Assembly (NCBI GenBank): GCA_030447145.1 | Contig: JAUJLY010000119.1 | Span: 1 to 7,824, forward strand | DNA: 7,824 nucleotides | DNA from: Thermomicrobiales bacterium | Lineage (GTDB): Bacteria > Chloroflexota > Chloroflexia > Thermomicrobiales > UBA6265 | Direction of reading: 5' to 3' | Shown: positions 6,444 to 7,824 of the stretch, one piece after another | How the letters are laid out: each line of letters starts with the position of its first letter | Numbering within the stretch: the stretch's first letter is position 1 | The notes under the pieces: generated by a model | The model's database searches: none | Seen by the model: only the letters and a program-made list of their open reading frames with translations | Told to the model about the DNA's origin: nothing | Made by a program: the position numbers and the translations under genes

Positions 6444-6448
6444 AATTC

Positions 6449-7824
6449 ATGTCGGAGATGCTGAAAACAGATCTGAAGACGCGTTCCCTGTCACGACGCC
6501 GGTTCATGGGCACATCGGCCGGCGGCTTTGCCGCGGCCATGCTCGCCGGTGGGGTGCTCCCCGGTGGCGTTGGCCGCGCGGTGATGGCCCAGGATGGGGG
6601 GACCGAGTTCCACTCTGCCTGGCCCTATCTCGATCCCGGCGCTGGCGGACACCTCAACCATTTCGTCACCAATGGCATCATGAACCCCCCCAACATTTAC
6701 GGCGACCTGATGTTCGTGCCGATGGGGATGCTCTACTGGGCCTCCAGTGAATGGCTGCCACTCGTGGCCGAGGAGTGGGCCTTCCTCAACACCGGGCATG
6801 TGAATGCCCCGGCCACCCCGGGGGCCATGGCCTCACCAGTGGCCGTCATCGAGGCCAATGCCTCCCCGGCCTCGATCTCGGCCGGCGCGACCCCGGCCGC
6901 AAGCGGGGACATCGCCGATGCCGATACGTTGCAGGTGACGCTGCGCCAGGGCGTGAACTGGTCCGACGGCTCCCCGGTGACGGCCCAGGATGTGCTCGAC
7001 ACCTTCCACATTCTAAAGTTGCAAGGCAACACTGCCTGGGATTACCTGGCCTCAGTCGAGGCCGTGGACGACTACACGCTCAACTTCTACATGAGCCTGC
7101 CGTCGACAGTGGTCGAGCGCTACGTCATTCGGCGCTCGCCGATGCCGTCATCGGTGTACGGGGAGTGGGCGCAGCGGGCGCGCGATCTCTTCGAGGCCGG
7201 TGTCACCGACGAGGATGCCGAGTGGAAGCAGCTGGTCGAGCAGTTCAACGAGTTCCGGCCGGAGGAGCTCGTGGTCAACGGGCCCTACACGATCGACATT
7301 CAGAGCGTCACCAACGCGCAGTTTGACATGCCGAAGAATGAGGATTCGTACTGGGCGGATCAGGCGAAGTTCGACAAGATCGTGAACTTCAACGGGGAGA
7401 CCGATACGATCTCGGCCGTGGTGCTGAGCCAGGATATCGATTATGCGACGCACGGCTTCGCCCCGGCAACCGAGCAGGCCATGGTCGAGCAGGGCATCCG
7501 CGTGCTCCGCCCGCCGACATATGCTGGTGCTGCACTTAAGATCAACTTCGGTCAGTTGCCGCATTTCCTCGACAAGCGGGTGCGCCAGGCACTGGCCCAT
7601 GCGATAGATCGGGAACAGGCCGGCTTTATCTCCCTCGCTGCGTCCGGTGTGGGCGTCAAGTACATGGCCGGCATGAGTGACAACCTGCTGCCGAACTGGC
7701 TGGATCAGGAGGCGATCGACTCGCTGAACCAGTATGAGTACGATGTGGAGAAGGCGACCGCCCTGCTGGAGGAGGCTGGCTGGACAAAGGACGGGGAATG
7801 GTGGACCGATCCGGATGGCAACGA
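6449..7824 (+). CDS. SBP_bac_5-family extracellular solute-binding protein (3' end outside window)
   Basis: The frame is open from ATG 6449 to the right edge, 458 residues, so it is truncated (family usually 500-650). The N-terminus is a Tat signal: SRRRFMG at 15-21 (twin arginines R16-R17), a hydrophobic stretch about 22-42, and a likely cleavage after VMA (45-47). No cysteine follows, so there is no lipobox. Family landmarks are LPLVAEEW (103-110), TLQVTLRQGVNWSDGSPVTAQDV (160-182, the family's 'f.Lr.gvkw.DG.p.ta.Dv' element), VNGPYTI (276-282), and INFGQLPHFLDKRVRQALAHAIDRE (365-389, the 'l..d.rvRqAi..AiDr' element). YDVEKATALLEEAGW (431-445) precedes the missing C-terminus. An Ala/Pro/Ser-rich segment (about 118-155) interrupts the domain before residue 160. 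The protein should bind the solute outside the membrane and deliver it to the importer encoded just upstream. A sugar or polyol ligand is inferred from the dehydrogenase neighbours; a peptide remains possible. Confidence 0.93.
   Translation, partial: MSEMLKTDLKTRSLSRRRFMGTSAGGFAAAMLAGGVLPGGVGRAVMAQDGGTEFHSAWPYLDPGAGGHLNHFVTNGIMNPPNIYGDLMFVPMGMLYWASSEWLPLVAEEWAFLNTGHVNAPATPGAMASPVAVIEANASPASISAGATPAASGDIADADTLQVTLRQGVNWSDGSPVTAQDVLDTFHILKLQGNTAWDYLASVEAVDDYTLNFYMSLPSTVVERYVIRRSPMPSSVYGEWAQRARDLFEAGVTDEDAEWKQLVEQFNEFRPEELVVNGPYTIDIQSVTNAQFDMPKNEDSYWADQAKFDKIVNFNGETDTISAVVLSQDIDYATHGFAPATEQAMVEQGIRVLRPPTYAGAALKINFGQLPHFLDKRVRQALAHAIDREQAGFISLAASGVGVKYMAGMSDNLLPNWLDQEAIDSLNQYEYDVEKATALLEEAGWTKDGEWWTDPDGN
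6806..6907 (+). repeat. Low-complexity Ala/Pro/Ser segment within the binding-protein gene
   Basis: Residues 120-153 contain 22 Ala, Pro or Ser of 34 (12 A, 5 P, 5 S), with irregular SP/TP/ASP spacing and no charged residue except one Glu. It sits between LVAEEW and the beta-strand TLQVTL, two elements that are normally joined by a short stretch in this family. It looks like a flexible surface loop. Confidence 0.7.

Larger units (their letters stand above)
6207..6448 (+). other. 242-bp structured leader upstream of the binding-protein gene
   Basis: No convincing gene. It holds three short hairpins (6250-6263, 6310-6325, 6337-6358), a first Shine-Dalgarno-like AGGAGGAAT at 6251-6259 and a second copy of the same nonamer at 6438-6446 before the real start. 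A 45-codon frame from ATG 6273 to TGA 6410 is open but lies 15 nt from the first AGGAGG and has an unconvincing composition. No clear -35/-10 pair is seen. The region probably separates binding-protein expression from the upstream ATPase genes by RNA structure or processing, which would suit the higher amounts of binding protein normally needed. Confidence 0.45.

Noticed and set aside
6307..6750. Plus-strand open frame of 147 codons
   Set aside because: It runs out of frame through the leader and the Tat-signal region of the binding-protein gene; the Arg/Gly-rich product reflects GC-rich shadow reading.
6751..7326. Plus-strand open frame of 191 codons
   Set aside because: It lies wholly inside the binding-protein gene in another frame, whose own frame has clear SBP_bac_5 landmarks.
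1..7824. Search for tRNA/rRNA genes, CRISPR repeats, transposase or integrase genes, attachment sites, toxin-antitoxin or defence genes
   Set aside because: No regularly spaced repeats, terminal inverted repeats with a transposase, RNA-gene signatures or such protein motifs were seen; all long frames are accounted for by the dehydrogenase and transporter genes.

Overview
This window carries the middle of a solute-uptake and oxidation locus, with every gene on the + strand. Base composition is moderately GC-rich (about 60% by eye). The protein style fits a GC-rich, probably Gram-positive-type (monoderm) bacterium, most plausibly Chloroflexota of the Thermomicrobia/Sphaerobacter kind. Pointers are the Ala/Pro/Ser-rich insert and Tat signal of the binding protein and the sequence style of the ABC proteins. 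This placement is an inference from sequence style, not a database match.

Layout. Bases 1-464 hold the C-terminal part of one Gfo/Idh/MocA-family oxidoreductase. A complete second member of that family follows 29 bp later (494-1501). A GC-rich stem-loop without a T-tract (1528-1561) sits just after it, inside a 390-bp gene-free stretch (1502-1891) that probably holds the promoter of the next unit. From 1892 onward is a complete peptide/nickel-type (Dpp/Opp) ABC importer core: two permeases (dppB-like 1892-2974, dppC-like 2981-3889) and two ATPases (dppD-like 3939-5045, starting at GTG; dppF-like 5154-6206). A 242-bp leader with three small hairpins and a duplicated Shine-Dalgarno motif leads to the SBP_bac_5 substrate-binding protein gene (6449 to the window edge, C-terminus missing).

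Working together: the Tat-exported binding protein should capture a solute outside the membrane and deliver it to the DppB/DppC channel, which DppD/DppF drive by ATP hydrolysis. This transporter family is named for peptides but also imports oligosaccharides, metals and other solutes. Two adjacent NAD(P)-dependent Gfo/Idh/MocA dehydrogenases, which typically act on sugars, inositols or their acids, make a carbohydrate or polyol substrate more likely than a peptide. That is inference from neighbourhood.

I see no RNA gene, mobile element, CRISPR array or phage signature, and no evidence of an undescribed system. The points worth a second look are modest: all three glycines of the Rossmann motif replaced in the complete dehydrogenase, a variant Walker B/D-loop in DppF, cysteine quartets in both ATPases, a low-complexity insert and missing lipobox in the binding protein, and the structured leader in front of it.
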